Below, in pieces: positions 55,143 through 62,611 of a DNA stretch of 63,676 bases (positions are counted from its first letter, which is position 1; each line of letters starts with the position of its first letter). A program made the translations under genes and the position numbers. The notes beneath the pieces are model-generated. The model had not been told where the DNA came from. It ran no database searches and worked only from the letters and a program-made list of their open reading frames with translations. This stretch comes from Mycobacterium sp. (lineage in GTDB: Bacteria > Actinomycetota > Actinomycetes > Mycobacteriales > Mycobacteriaceae), in contig NZ_VYIK01000013.1 in assembly GCF_008709575.1 (NCBI RefSeq), positions 1 to 63,676 of the forward strand, written 5' to 3'.

Positions 55143-56480
55143 ATGACGAATCACCCGAGGTATTCGCCACCGCAGCAACCGGGCTATGGGCCGGCAGCCG
55201 ATCAGCCTGCCCTCCCCGGGTACCCCAGTCATGGGCAACAGCAAATGTATGGCCAGCCCTATGACTGGCGCTATGGCCAGCAGCCGCCCTATGGTGGTCA
55301 GCCGTTCAATCCCTTCGGCGTTCAGCCTACTCGGTCGCAATCTGGGTCCGTAACCGAAAAGTGGCCCCGGGCAGGGGTATTAGCGATCGGTGCGCTGGTG
55401 ATCGCGGTGGTCTCGGCCAGTATCGGCGGGGCGGTGGCCTCGGTGGTCGAGCACAGCGGCCAGCCCGGCAGCAGCGCCGCCCGCATGACGCTGGGCGGCA
55501 AGACCCCGGGTGTCCCGACGGCTAATGCGCCGGCCGAGAGCGTCGAGCAGGTCGCCGCCAAGGTGGTACCCAGCGTCGTCATGCTCGAGACCGATCTCGG
55601 GCATCAATCCGAGGAGGGTTCGGGCATCATCTTGTCGCCCGACGGGCTCATCCTGACCAACAACCACGTCATCGCGGCCGCTGCCGGCGCAAAGCACCCC
55701 GGCGCGACGGGTCCGGCGCCGAAGACCACCGTGACCTTCTCCGACGGACGCACGGCTGCGTTCACCGTCGTCGGGGCCGATCCCACCACCGATATCGCGG
55801 TGGTCCACGCGCAAGGCGTTTCCGGGTTGTCGCCGATCACCCTGGGGTCCTCGGCAAACCTGCGGGTGGGTCAGCCCGTCGTGGCGGTCGGATCGCCGTT
55901 GGGTTTGGAAGGGACGGTGACCACCGGGATCGTCAGCGCGCTCAACCGGCCCGTGTCGACCACCGGCGAAGCGGGTAACCAGAACACCGTGCTCGACGCC
56001 ATCCAGACCGATGCCGCGATCAACCCGGGTAATTCCGGAGGTGCGCTGGTCAACATGAACGCTGAACTGGTGGGGGTCAACTCGGCGATCGCCACGCTGG
56101 GTGGCGAGTCTCCCGACGGTCAGAGCGGCTCGATCGGCCTGGGCTTCGCCATCCCGGTCGACCAGGCCAAGCGGATCGCCGACGAGCTGATCAGCACCGG
56201 GAAGGCGTCGCATGCCTCGCTGGGTGTCCAGGTGACCAGCGACAAGGAGGTCCCCGGCGCCAAGGTCGTCGAGGTGGTGCCCGACGGCGCGGCGGCGAGC
56301 GCCGGTCTGCCCAAAGGGTCGGTGGTTACCAAGGTCGATGACCGCCCGGTCAACAGCGCCGACGGTCTGGTGGCCGCGGTACGGTCCAAGGCGCCCGGCG
56401 ACAAGGTGACGTTGACCTACCTCGACCCGTCCGGTGACACCAAGACGCTGCAGGTCACGCTGGGGAAGGCGCAGCAGTGA
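55143..56480 (+). CDS. pepD: HtrA-like serine protease PepD
   Basis: 445 residues. A Gln/Pro/Tyr-rich cytoplasmic part (about 1-75), one membrane helix (about 77-101, GVLAIGALVIAVVSASIGGA), a trypsin-like domain with the His in TNNHV, the Asp in TTDIAVV and the Ser in NPGNSGGALVN, then a PDZ domain (about 355-440, LGVQVTSDKEVPGAKVVEVV). Envelope quality-control protease and MprAB target, matching Rv0983. ATG at 55143. The stop overlaps the moaB2 GTG (GTGA). Confidence 0.97.
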   Translation: MTNHPRYSPPQQPGYGPAADQPALPGYPSHGQQQMYGQPYDWRYGQQPPYGGQPFNPFGVQPTRSQSGSVTEKWPRAGVLAIGALVIAVVSASIGGAVASVVEHSGQPGSSAARMTLGGKTPGVPTANAPAESVEQVAAKVVPSVVMLETDLGHQSEEGSGIILSPDGLILTNNHVIAAAAGAKHPGATGPAPKTTVTFSDGRTAAFTVVGADPTTDIAVVHAQGVSGLSPITLGSSANLRVGQPVVAVGSPLGLEGTVTTGIVSALNRPVSTTGEAGNQNTVLDAIQTDAAINPGNSGGALVNMNAELVGVNSAIATLGGESPDGQSGSIGLGFAIPVDQAKRIADELISTGKASHASLGVQVTSDKEVPGAKVVEVVPDGAAASAGLPKGSVVTKVDDRPVNSADGLVAAVRSKAPGDKVTLTYLDPSGDTKTLQVTLGKAQQ

Positions 56481-57028
56481 GAAGGACCGTGGTGCCGGGG
56501 GCGGCTCTCGGAGATACGTTTGCACTCATGCACGAGCGTGGCGAGTTGGTGGTCGGCAGAGCGCTCGTCGTGGTGGTCGACGACCGCACGGCGCACGGAG
56601 ACGAGGAGGATCACAGCGGCCCGCTGGTCACCGAGCTGCTCACCGAGGCGGGTTTTGTCGTCGACGGCGTGGTGGCCGTGGCGGCCGACGAGGTCGAGAT
56701 CCGTAATGCGCTGAACACCGCTGTGATCGGTGGGGTGGATCTGGTGGTGTCGGTCGGCGGTACCGGTGTGACGCCGCGCGACGTCACACCGGAAGCCACC
56801 CGCGCCATTCTCGATCGGGAAATCCTCGGGATCGCCGAAGCCATCCGGGCCTCGGGACTGTCCGCCGGCATCGTCGATGCCGGATTGTCGCGCGGCCTGG
56901 CCGGCATCTCGGGAAGCACGTTGGTGGTCAACTTGGCCGGCTCGCGCTACGCGGTGCGGGACGGAATGGCGACCCTCAATCCTCTGGCGGGCCAGATCAT
57001 CGGTGAACTGTCGAGTCTGGAGAGATGA
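56477..57028 (+). CDS. moaB2: MoaB/Mog-family molybdopterin-binding protein MoaB2
   Basis: 183 residues, MogA-like fold. RALVVVVDDRTAHGDEEDHS, DLVVSVGGTGVTPRDVTPEA (the SGGTG-type molybdopterin loop) and GISGSTLVVNLAGS are present. It probably adenylylates or binds molybdopterin, though its place in an envelope-stress operon suggests another role too; a sigma-factor-related function has been proposed for M. tuberculosis MoaB2. GTG 56477 overlaps pepD; an ATG at 56528 is an alternative start close to where the fold begins. Confidence 0.92.
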   Translation: MRRTVVPGAALGDTFALMHERGELVVGRALVVVVDDRTAHGDEEDHSGPLVTELLTEAGFVVDGVVAVAADEVEIRNALNTAVIGGVDLVVSVGGTGVTPRDVTPEATRAILDREILGIAEAIRASGLSAGIVDAGLSRGLAGISGSTLVVNLAGSRYAVRDGMATLNPLAGQIIGELSSLER

Positions 57029-57114
57029 CGCCGACCACCGACCCGGACGATGCCGGGGAGGCCGACGAGCACGAGCGCTGGCTCATCGAGAACGTCCCGC
57101 CGCACCATGTCTGA
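57025..57114 (+). CDS. 29-residue ORF coupled to moaB2
   Basis: ATG at 57025 overlaps the moaB2 stop (ATGA) and opens a 29-codon frame: acidic at the N-terminus (DPDDAGEADEHE), then RWLIENVPPHHV. The Trp-Leu..Asn-Val-Pro-Pro-His-His end is unlike random GC-rich translation and resembles the ends of other small actinobacterial proteins. Translation by re-initiation after moaB2 is plausible. No function is known; the call rests on the overlap and the composition. Confidence 0.42.
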   Translation: MTPTTDPDDAGEADEHERWLIENVPPHHV

Positions 57115-57245
57115 GCAAGGCTTTCAAGGTCACGGGGCGATCAAATCTCGGTGACTAATTGTGGCCGGGCCGGGTCGTGGGCCGCATCTGGGCATAGCGT
57201 TTTTCCGGGCGGTGCGGCATCGCCCTGGTGATCGGGAGGGTCGCG

Positions 57246-57668
57246 GTGCAGGGATTCAAGAATTTTCTGATGCGCGGTGACGTGATCACCGTGGCCGTCG
57301 GGCTGGTGGTGGCCTTGGCGTTTTCCAACGTCGTCAAGGCTTTCACCGACAGCGTGGTCAATCCGCTGGTCACGGCGGCGCAGCCGACTGCCGGCCTGGG
57401 TTTGGGTTGGCAGCTCGGCCCGGCAGGCGACAAGTCGACGTTCCTCGACATCGGGGCAGTGATCTCGGCGATCGTCTACTTCGTCGTCTTCATAGCGGTG
57501 GTCTACTTCGTGATCGTCGTGCCCTACAAGCACATCCAGAAGCGCCGCGGGGTCATCGTATTCGGGGAGGAACCGGCCACGAAAGCCTGCCCGCAGTGCC
57601 TGTCCGACATCCCCGCGGCCGCGCAGAAGTGCAAATACTGCGGCAGCGAGCAGACGGCGGCCGCCTGA
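57246..57668 (+). CDS. mscL: MscL-type mechanosensitive channel with C-terminal zinc ribbon
   Basis: 140 residues. QGFKNFLMRGDVITVAVGLV and AFSNVVKAFTDSVVNPLV are the MscL N-terminal helix and pore TM1; a long TM2 (about 75-103, IGAVISAIVYFVVFIAVVYF) ends at VVPYKHIQKRRG. Instead of the usual helical bundle, the last ~30 residues form CPQCLSDIPAAAQKCKYCGS, a CxxC-x10-CxxC zinc ribbon. GTG at 57246 with GGGAGGG 5 nt upstream. M. tuberculosis MscL (Rv0985c) has the opposite strand and, as I recall, no ribbon, so this may be a paralogue. Confidence 0.88.
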   Translation: MQGFKNFLMRGDVITVAVGLVVALAFSNVVKAFTDSVVNPLVTAAQPTAGLGLGWQLGPAGDKSTFLDIGAVISAIVYFVVFIAVVYFVIVVPYKHIQKRRGVIVFGEEPATKACPQCLSDIPAAAQKCKYCGSEQTAAA

Positions 57669-57679
57669 CGCCGCCGGGC

Positions 57680-58336
57680 TCAGTGCAGGGCGAGGGTCAC
57701 TGCCTGACCCAGTGTGGCGCCGGCGACGGCGGTGGCCGCGCCGGCCGGTACCGCCACCAGCACCACCCGCTCGCCGGCCTGGGCTTGCTGCTTGGCCGAG
57801 ACCACAACCACGACCGCATTGCTGGCCACGATGCGGGGGCCGGTGTTCGTTCCGGTGTCGTGTTGGGCCGGGGCCGCCACCACGTCGACGACATCGCCGG
57901 GGCGCACCAGGTCGGCCAGCGCCGGGTCGGCGGGATGCACCGGCACGATCCGGGCGCCGGGGCCAGCGGTCGACTCCGCCAATCGGCTGCCCAACAGTCG
58001 CACGTCGGTGAGCATTTCGCCCCGCCGGGCCGGACCGGCCAGCGTGGAGCCGACCACCAGGTCGAGATCGGCTACCGCGCCGTCGGGAACCGTGGCGGCC
58101 ACGCGGCTGGCGACCTGGACGTCGTCGGCGGCCAGTGGGGTGCCCGGCGCCAGATCGTGGGCCGCGACCACCACCTGCGCGCGAGCCCCGTCGGGGTCGG
58201 GGCGCACCGCGGCGACCGCGGCCAACACCACGAGCCCGCCCGCCGCGAGCCGTCGAGCCAGCATCGTGCGCGTCCAGTCCGGGCGCAAGCGCTGGGCCAC
58301 CCGGTCGACGAGAGCGGGATTCAGCGATTGCGCCAC
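57680..58336 (-). CDS. SAF-domain protein, CpaB/RcpC-like (Rv0990c type)
   Basis: 218 residues. A single membrane helix at about 31-48 (AAGGLVVLAAVAAV) follows an Arg-rich start (RLRPDWTRTMLARR). Then comes an SAF domain (VVVAAHDLAPGTPLAADDVQ) and a C-terminal beta-rich part. The resemblance is to CpaB/RcpC pilus-assembly proteins, but no other pilus genes are here. GTG at 58336. It follows ruc by 63 bp on the same strand and is probably cotranscribed with it, hence likely heat-inducible. Confidence 0.85.
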   Translation of the reverse strand: MAQSLNPALVDRVAQRLRPDWTRTMLARRLAAGGLVVLAAVAAVRPDPDGARAQVVVAAHDLAPGTPLAADDVQVASRVAATVPDGAVADLDLVVGSTLAGPARRGEMLTDVRLLGSRLAESTAGPGARIVPVHPADPALADLVRPGDVVDVVAAPAQHDTGTNTGPRIVASNAVVVVVSAKQQAQAGERVVLVAVPAGAATAVAGATLGQAVTLALH

Positions 58337-58399
58337 GACGCCACGCTAAACGTGGCGGGACCGCGGCCGCGGACGTGGGAAGAGCGACTGTGGATAACC

Positions 58400-58735
58400 C
58401 TAGCTGGCGGCTTTCGCCGGCTCCCGCGAGGAGGCTTTCGGGGAGGCTTCAGGGGACGCTGTCGAGGAGGCCTCAGAAGAGGCTCCAGAAGAGGCTCCAG
58501 AAGAGGCTTTGGCCTGCTCCGAGGAGCCCGCCGTGCCGTTGGTGGAACGCTTGGCCGATTCGCGGCTGTCGGTACGGTAGAAACCGCTGCCCTTGAAGAC
58601 CACGCCCACCGAATGGAACAGTTTGCGCAGTCGCCCGGAGCACTGCTGGCAGGTGGTCAGGGCCTCGTCGGTGAAGGACTGGACCACGTCGAACCGGTTG
58701 CCGCACCCGGTGCAGGCGTAGCTGTATGTCGGCAC
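58400..58735 (-). CDS. ruc: Redox-regulated chaperone Ruc (FmdB-like zinc ribbon, Rv0991c)
   Basis: 111 residues. A zinc ribbon (MPTYSYACTGCGNRFDVVQS then CQQCSGRL) supplies two CxxC pairs; residues about 60-110 are a disordered Ser/Ala/Glu/Lys tail with a repeated ASSGASS/EASS pattern. The M. tuberculosis counterpart is an oxidation-activated holdase that protects proteins and passes them to DnaK. Both CxxC pairs needed for the redox switch are present. ATG at 58735, 24 bp from a CIRCE element, so HrcA control is likely. Confidence 0.92.
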   Translation of the reverse strand: MPTYSYACTGCGNRFDVVQSFTDEALTTCQQCSGRLRKLFHSVGVVFKGSGFYRTDSRESAKRSTNGTAGSSEQAKASSGASSGASSEASSTASPEASPKASSREPAKAAS

Positions 58736-58759
58736 AGAAACCTCCGCGTCTGGACGTCG

Positions 58760-58786
58760 TTAGCACTCTACCGTGTCAAGTGCTAG
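58760..58786. promoter_or_regulatory. CIRCE element (HrcA site) upstream of ruc
   Basis: TTAGCACTC (58760-58768), a 9-bp spacer and AAGTGCTAG (58778-58786). The first arm is a perfect CIRCE half, the second matches seven of nine. The spacing is exactly that of TTAGCACTC-N9-GAGTGCTAA. It is 25 bp upstream of the ruc ATG and reaches 11 bp into the end of the preceding gene. I recall an HrcA site for Rv0991c in M. tuberculosis. Confidence 0.85.
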
Positions 58787-59399
58787 AACCGCTATTCGTG
58801 CCGTGAGATTCCCGGACGGTGTCGTCGAGCTTGATCAGCCCGTGCCCCGGCGTGAGCGCGTGCGTCATCCGCACGTCGTGGGGCTCGTGGGGCAACTCGT
58901 CGACAAGTTCGCAGTCGCGCACCACCGCGACCAGGCGGGCATGCGGGTTGCGGTCCACCAGCGCCCGGTCGTAGAAGCCGCGGCCACGGCCCAGCCGCAC
59001 TCCGCGGCGGTCGACCGCCAGTGCGGGCACCAGTGCCAGACTGGCCTCGGCCAGCGCCTCGGGCGGCAGCCACGGCTTGGCCGGTTCCAGCAGACCGGAC
59101 CGCCCGCGCACCAGCCGCCCGGGTCGGTACTCGCCCCAGCGCAACGCACACGGAGTGCCGTCGGCGCTGGTCAACGCCACCGGCAGCAACACCCGTCGGG
59201 CCGTGCTCCGCAGCACGTCGAGCATCTCGACCGAGCCCGGCTCGGTGCCCACCGGAACATAGGCGCACACCGTGTCGCCGGTCCCGACCAGGCCGGCGAC
59301 GTGGTCAGCGAGTTGGTCCGCCTCGGCGGCGCGGAGATCGGCGGCCACCGCTCGGCGGGCTGCCAGCAGCTGCTGTCGTAATGCTGCTTTGCCGGCCAT
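58776..59399 (-). CDS. 5-formyltetrahydrofolate cyclo-ligase family protein
   Basis: 207 residues. LLAARRAVAADLR, VCAYVPVGTEPGSVEMLD, LVPALAVDRRGVRLGRGRGF with YDRAL, and the end HDVRMTHALTPGHGLIK fit the MTHFS family (Rv0992c). The enzyme makes 5,10-methenyl-THF from 5-formyl-THF with ATP. ATG at 59399 is used; a GTG at 59429 is in frame and could be the start. Divergent from galU across a gap of about 75 bp. Its last 11 bp overlap the CIRCE element of ruc. Confidence 0.9.
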   Translation of the reverse strand: MAGKAALRQQLLAARRAVAADLRAAEADQLADHVAGLVGTGDTVCAYVPVGTEPGSVEMLDVLRSTARRVLLPVALTSADGTPCALRWGEYRPGRLVRGRSGLLEPAKPWLPPEALAEASLALVPALAVDRRGVRLGRGRGFYDRALVDRNPHARLVAVVRDCELVDELPHEPHDVRMTHALTPGHGLIKLDDTVRESHGTNSGSST

Positions 59400-59473
59400 G
59401 GGTTCAACGATCTCAGCCCGGTCGCTCACCCCGCCACCGAAACTTCCGAGGATGCCCGGTTATGGTGTCAGCA

Positions 59474-60391
59474 ATGTCACCTGCAGGTGTTTCGGTTCCC
59501 CGCACGGCGATCGTGCCCGCGGCCGGTCTGGGCACGCGCTTTCTGCCCGCAACCAAAACGGTGCCCAAGGAGCTGCTGCCGGTCGTCGACACGCCCGGCA
59601 TCGAGCTGGTCGCCGCCGAGGCTGCCGAGGCGGGCGCCGAGCGGCTGGTCATCGTCACCTCGGAGGGCAAGGACAGCGTTGTCGCGCACTTCGTCGAAGA
59701 TCTGGTGCTGGAGGGCACCCTGGAGGCGCGCGGCAAGACGGCGATGCTGGACAAAGTGCGTCGTGCCCCCCGGCTGATCAAGGTCGAGTCCGTGGTGCAG
59801 GCCGAGCCGCTCGGGCTCGGGCATGCGATCGGCTGCGTCGAACCCGTGCTGGCGGACGGTGAGGACGCGGTGGCGGTTTTGCTGCCCGATGACCTGGTGC
59901 GCCCGACCGGTGTGCTGGAGACCATGTCGAAGGTACGCGCCTGCTTCGGCGGAACGGTGCTGTGCGCCATCGAGGTGTCCCCGGAGGAGATCAGCGCCTA
60001 CGGGGTTTTCGACGTCGAGCCCGCCCCGCGCCAGGCATTCGCCGGCACCGACGTGCTCAAGGTCAACGGCATGGTGGAAAAGCCCAAGCCCGACGCGGCC
60101 CCGTCGAGGTACGCAGCGGCCGGCCGCTACGTGCTGGACCGCGCGATTTTCGACGCGCTGCGCCGCGTCGATCCGGGCGCCGGGGGAGAAGTCCAGCTCA
60201 CCGATGCCGTGGCGCTGTTGATCGCGGAGGGCCACCCGGTGCACGCGGTCGTGCACCGCGGCACTCGACACGATCTGGGAAATCCCGGCGGCTACTTGAA
60301 GGCTGCGGTTGACTTTGCCTTGGACCACGAAGACTACGGTCCGGACTTGCGGCGCTGGCTGGTGGAGCGATTGGGGCTGACCGGCAACTAG
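59474..60391 (+). CDS. galU: UTP-glucose-1-phosphate uridylyltransferase
   Basis: 305 residues. TAIVPAAGLGTRFLPATKTV is the nucleotide-binding start, PKELLPVVDTPG follows, then VEKPKPDAAPSRYAAAGRYV and GGEVQLTDA. It makes UDP-glucose for cell-wall sugars and trehalose. ATG 59474 gives an N-terminus of the same length as Rv0993; an ATG at 59462 has the better-placed GAGGA and might be used instead. The moeA1 leader with tandem repeats follows. Confidence 0.95.
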   Translation: MSPAGVSVPRTAIVPAAGLGTRFLPATKTVPKELLPVVDTPGIELVAAEAAEAGAERLVIVTSEGKDSVVAHFVEDLVLEGTLEARGKTAMLDKVRRAPRLIKVESVVQAEPLGLGHAIGCVEPVLADGEDAVAVLLPDDLVRPTGVLETMSKVRACFGGTVLCAIEVSPEEISAYGVFDVEPAPRQAFAGTDVLKVNGMVEKPKPDAAPSRYAAAGRYVLDRAIFDALRRVDPGAGGEVQLTDAVALLIAEGHPVHAVVHRGTRHDLGNPGGYLKAAVDFALDHEDYGPDLRRWLVERLGLTGN

Positions 60392-60405
60392 CGACCGCCC
60401 ACCGC

Positions 60406-60449
60406 CAGAAAGGCACCAGGAAGGCGTCAGGAAGGCACCAGGAAGGCAC
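60406..60449 (+). repeat. Four 11-bp tandem repeats with Shine-Dalgarno-like cores before moeA1
   Basis: Units CAGAAAGGCAC, CAGGAAGGCGT, CAGGAAGGCAC and CAGGAAGGCAC lie head to tail between galU and moeA1. Three of the four contain AGGAAGG, which can pair with the 16S rRNA 3' end; the last lies 6 nt before the GTG start. The array thus presents several potential ribosome sites in a row. Copy-number change would alter leader length, not the protein. Confidence 0.9.
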
Positions 60450-60452
60450 GTT

Positions 60453-61709
60453 GTGCGTTCGGTGGAGGAACAACAGGCCCGGGTAATGGCCGCGGCGGTG
60501 GCGCCGCGACCGGTACGGGTGGCGATCGCCGAGGCCCAGGGCCTGATGTGCGCCGAAGAGGTGGTCACCGACCGTCCGTTGCCCGGATTCGACCAGGCCG
60601 CTGTCGACGGTTACGCGGTGCGCAGCATCGACCTGCGCAGCGTCGGGGTCGTCGGCGGCGATCGGGCCGTCGGCGAGGACGCCTGCGGGACCGTGACCTT
60701 GCCGGTGATGGGCACTATCGCGGCCGGCACGCGCACCCCCAGCAGACTGCAGCCCCGCCAGGCCGCTCGGGTGCAGACCGGGGCTCCGCTGCCGACGTTG
60801 GCCGATGCCGTTTTGCCGTTGCGCTGGACCGACGGCGGCGAATCCCGGGTGCGGGTGCTGCGCGCTGTGCGGTCGGGCGCCTATGTGCGGCGCGCCGGGG
60901 AAGACGTGCGGCCCGGTGACGTCGCGGTGCGCTGCGGGACGATCATCGGCGCGGCCCAGGTGGGCCTGCTGGCCGCGGTCGGGCGGGAACGCGTGTTGGT
61001 CCATCCGCGTCCCCGGCTGTCGGTGATGTCGATCGGCGATGAGCTCGTCGATATCTCCCGCACCCCGGGCAGCGGGCAGGTCTACGACGTCAACTCCTAT
61101 GCGTTGGCGGCAGCCGGTCGCGACGCGGGTGCCGAGGTGAACCGGGTCGGGATCGTCAGCGCCGATCCCAGGGAACTTCGCGACGTCGTCGAGGGTCAAG
61201 TCAACCGTGCCGAGATCGTGGTGATCGCCGGTGGGGTCACCGAGGCGGTGCGCTCGGTGCTCGCCGAGCTCGGCGAGATGGAGGTCACCCGCGTCGCCAT
61301 GCATCCCGGGTCGGTGCAGGGCTTCGGGCAGCTGGGTCGCGAAGGGGTCCCGACTTTTCTGCTGCCGGCCAACCCCGTCAGCGCGCTGGTGGTCTTCGAG
61401 GTGATGGTCCGGCCGCTGATCCGGTTGGCGCTGGGTAAGCGGCAGCCGATGCGCCGGATGGTGCCCGCCCGAACGCTGTCGCCGATCACCTCGATGCCCG
61501 GGCGCAAGGGATTTCTGCGCGGTCAGCTCATGCGCGATCAGGACACCGACCAATACCTGGTCCAGGTGCTGGGCGGAGGGTCGAGCGCGTCGTCGCACTT
61601 GTTGGCCACCCTGGCCGAGGCAAACTGTCTAGTGGTGGTTCCCAGTGCGGCCGAGCAGATCAATTCCGGCGAGATCGTCGATGTCGCGTTCCTGGCTCAG
61701 CGCGGCTGA
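60453..61709 (+). CDS. moeA1: MoeA-family molybdotransferase, gephyrin-like (Glp) protein
   Basis: 418 residues. Domain order is MoeA N-terminal (about 1-165, with GFDQAAVDGYAVRS), central MoCF-biosynthesis domain (SIGDELVD, YDVNSYALAAAGRDAGAEVN, VIAGGVTEAVRSVLAE) and domain IV at the end. Canonical MoeA makes molybdenum cofactor. In Corynebacterium the homologue Glp binds FtsZ and the membrane receptor GlpR to coordinate division; glpR is two genes downstream here, which favours the Glp role. Note VIAGGVTE where catalytic MoeA proteins have SGG(V/A)S. GTG at 60453 behind a tandem array of ribosome-site-like repeats. Confidence 0.93.
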   Translation: MRSVEEQQARVMAAAVAPRPVRVAIAEAQGLMCAEEVVTDRPLPGFDQAAVDGYAVRSIDLRSVGVVGGDRAVGEDACGTVTLPVMGTIAAGTRTPSRLQPRQAARVQTGAPLPTLADAVLPLRWTDGGESRVRVLRAVRSGAYVRRAGEDVRPGDVAVRCGTIIGAAQVGLLAAVGRERVLVHPRPRLSVMSIGDELVDISRTPGSGQVYDVNSYALAAAGRDAGAEVNRVGIVSADPRELRDVVEGQVNRAEIVVIAGGVTEAVRSVLAELGEMEVTRVAMHPGSVQGFGQLGREGVPTFLLPANPVSALVVFEVMVRPLIRLALGKRQPMRRMVPARTLSPITSMPGRKGFLRGQLMRDQDTDQYLVQVLGGGSSASSHLLATLAEANCLVVVPSAAEQINSGEIVDVAFLAQRG

Positions 61710-61730
61710 GCGACGCGGCAACCCACCCTG

Positions 61731-62384
61731 ATGAACCGGTGGCGCTCCAGTTCCCAGCATCCCGGCTGGCCGATGGCGGTGGGACCGCTGCGGGTCGGCG
61801 CGGGGGTGATCGGGCTGCGCCCGGTGCGGATGCGCGATGCCGCGCAGTGGAGTCGCATCCGATTGGCCGACCGCGGTCATCTCGAGCCCTGGGAGCCCAG
61901 CACTGATTTGGATTGGACAGTGCGACATGCCATTTCATCCTGGCCTGCGATGTGTGCGAGCCTGCGCTCAGAAGCCCGTAACGGCCGCATGCTGCCGTAC
62001 GCGATCGAACTCGACGGGCAGTTCTGTGGGCAGTTGACGATCGGCAACGTCACGCACGGGGCGCTGCGGTCGGCGTGGATCGGGTATTGGGTCTCCAGCG
62101 CAGCCGCCGGCGGCGGGGTGGCTACCGGGGCGCTGGCACTGGGCCTCGACCACTGCTTCGGCCCGGTCATGCTGCATCGCGTGGAAGCCACCGTGCGACC
62201 GGAGAACGCGGCGAGCAGGGCGGTGCTGGCAAAGGTCGGTTTCCGCGAGGAGGGGCTGCTGCGGCGCTACCTTCAGGTCGACGGGGCGTGGCGAGATCAT
62301 GTGCTGATGGCCCTCACGGTCGAGGATGTCTGCGGGTCGGTGACGTCGGCTCTGGTGCGCGAGGGGCATGCCAGCTGGGTCTAG
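61731..62384 (+). CDS. rimJ: GNAT-family N-acetyltransferase RimJ-like
   Basis: 217 residues, RimJ/RimL-type GNAT fold. IGLRPVRMRDAAQWSRIRLA starts the domain, IGYWVSSAAAGGGVATGALA is the acetyl-CoA loop (R/Q-x-x-G-x-G/A region) and VEATVRPENAASRAVLAKVG is the conserved C-terminal motif. It likely acetylates a protein N-terminus; substrate unknown (Rv0995 counterpart). ATG at 61731, 21 bp after moeA1, so cotranscription with the division genes is probable. Confidence 0.92.
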   Translation: MNRWRSSSQHPGWPMAVGPLRVGAGVIGLRPVRMRDAAQWSRIRLADRGHLEPWEPSTDLDWTVRHAISSWPAMCASLRSEARNGRMLPYAIELDGQFCGQLTIGNVTHGALRSAWIGYWVSSAAAGGGVATGALALGLDHCFGPVMLHRVEATVRPENAASRAVLAKVGFREEGLLRRYLQVDGAWRDHVLMALTVEDVCGSVTSALVREGHASWV

Positions 62385-62480
62385 CGTGGCGCGCCGAGGG
62401 TGAACCTGTTGCGACAATCGGCCACATTTCTCGCAACACTTTCACACTCGCTGACTTGGCACCGGCGCACCGACGGTTCT

Positions 62481-62507
62481 GTTACTGATGTGACATTAGT
62501 GATAAAT
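62481..62507 (+). promoter_or_regulatory. Three 9-bp direct repeats, candidate MtrA site upstream of glpR
   Basis: GTTACTGAT, GTGACATTA and GTGATAAAT lie in phase at 9-bp spacing, 105-131 bp before the glpR ATG, in an AT-rich part of the 227-bp rimJ-glpR gap. MtrA of mycobacteria is reported to bind tandem 9-mers of the GTCACAgcg type, and the GT(T/G)A(C/T) core fits loosely. A promoter (TAAATTAC around 62522-62530) follows. Inference only. Confidence 0.35.
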
Positions 62508-62611
62508 GAGTCTTGTGTGTTGTAAATTACAGGTGTGTAATTGTCTTGGGCGCGCCTCGACCGGATCCGTCGGACGACGGCCTACCCTGGCGGGGAAAGG
62601 AGCAGGTCACC

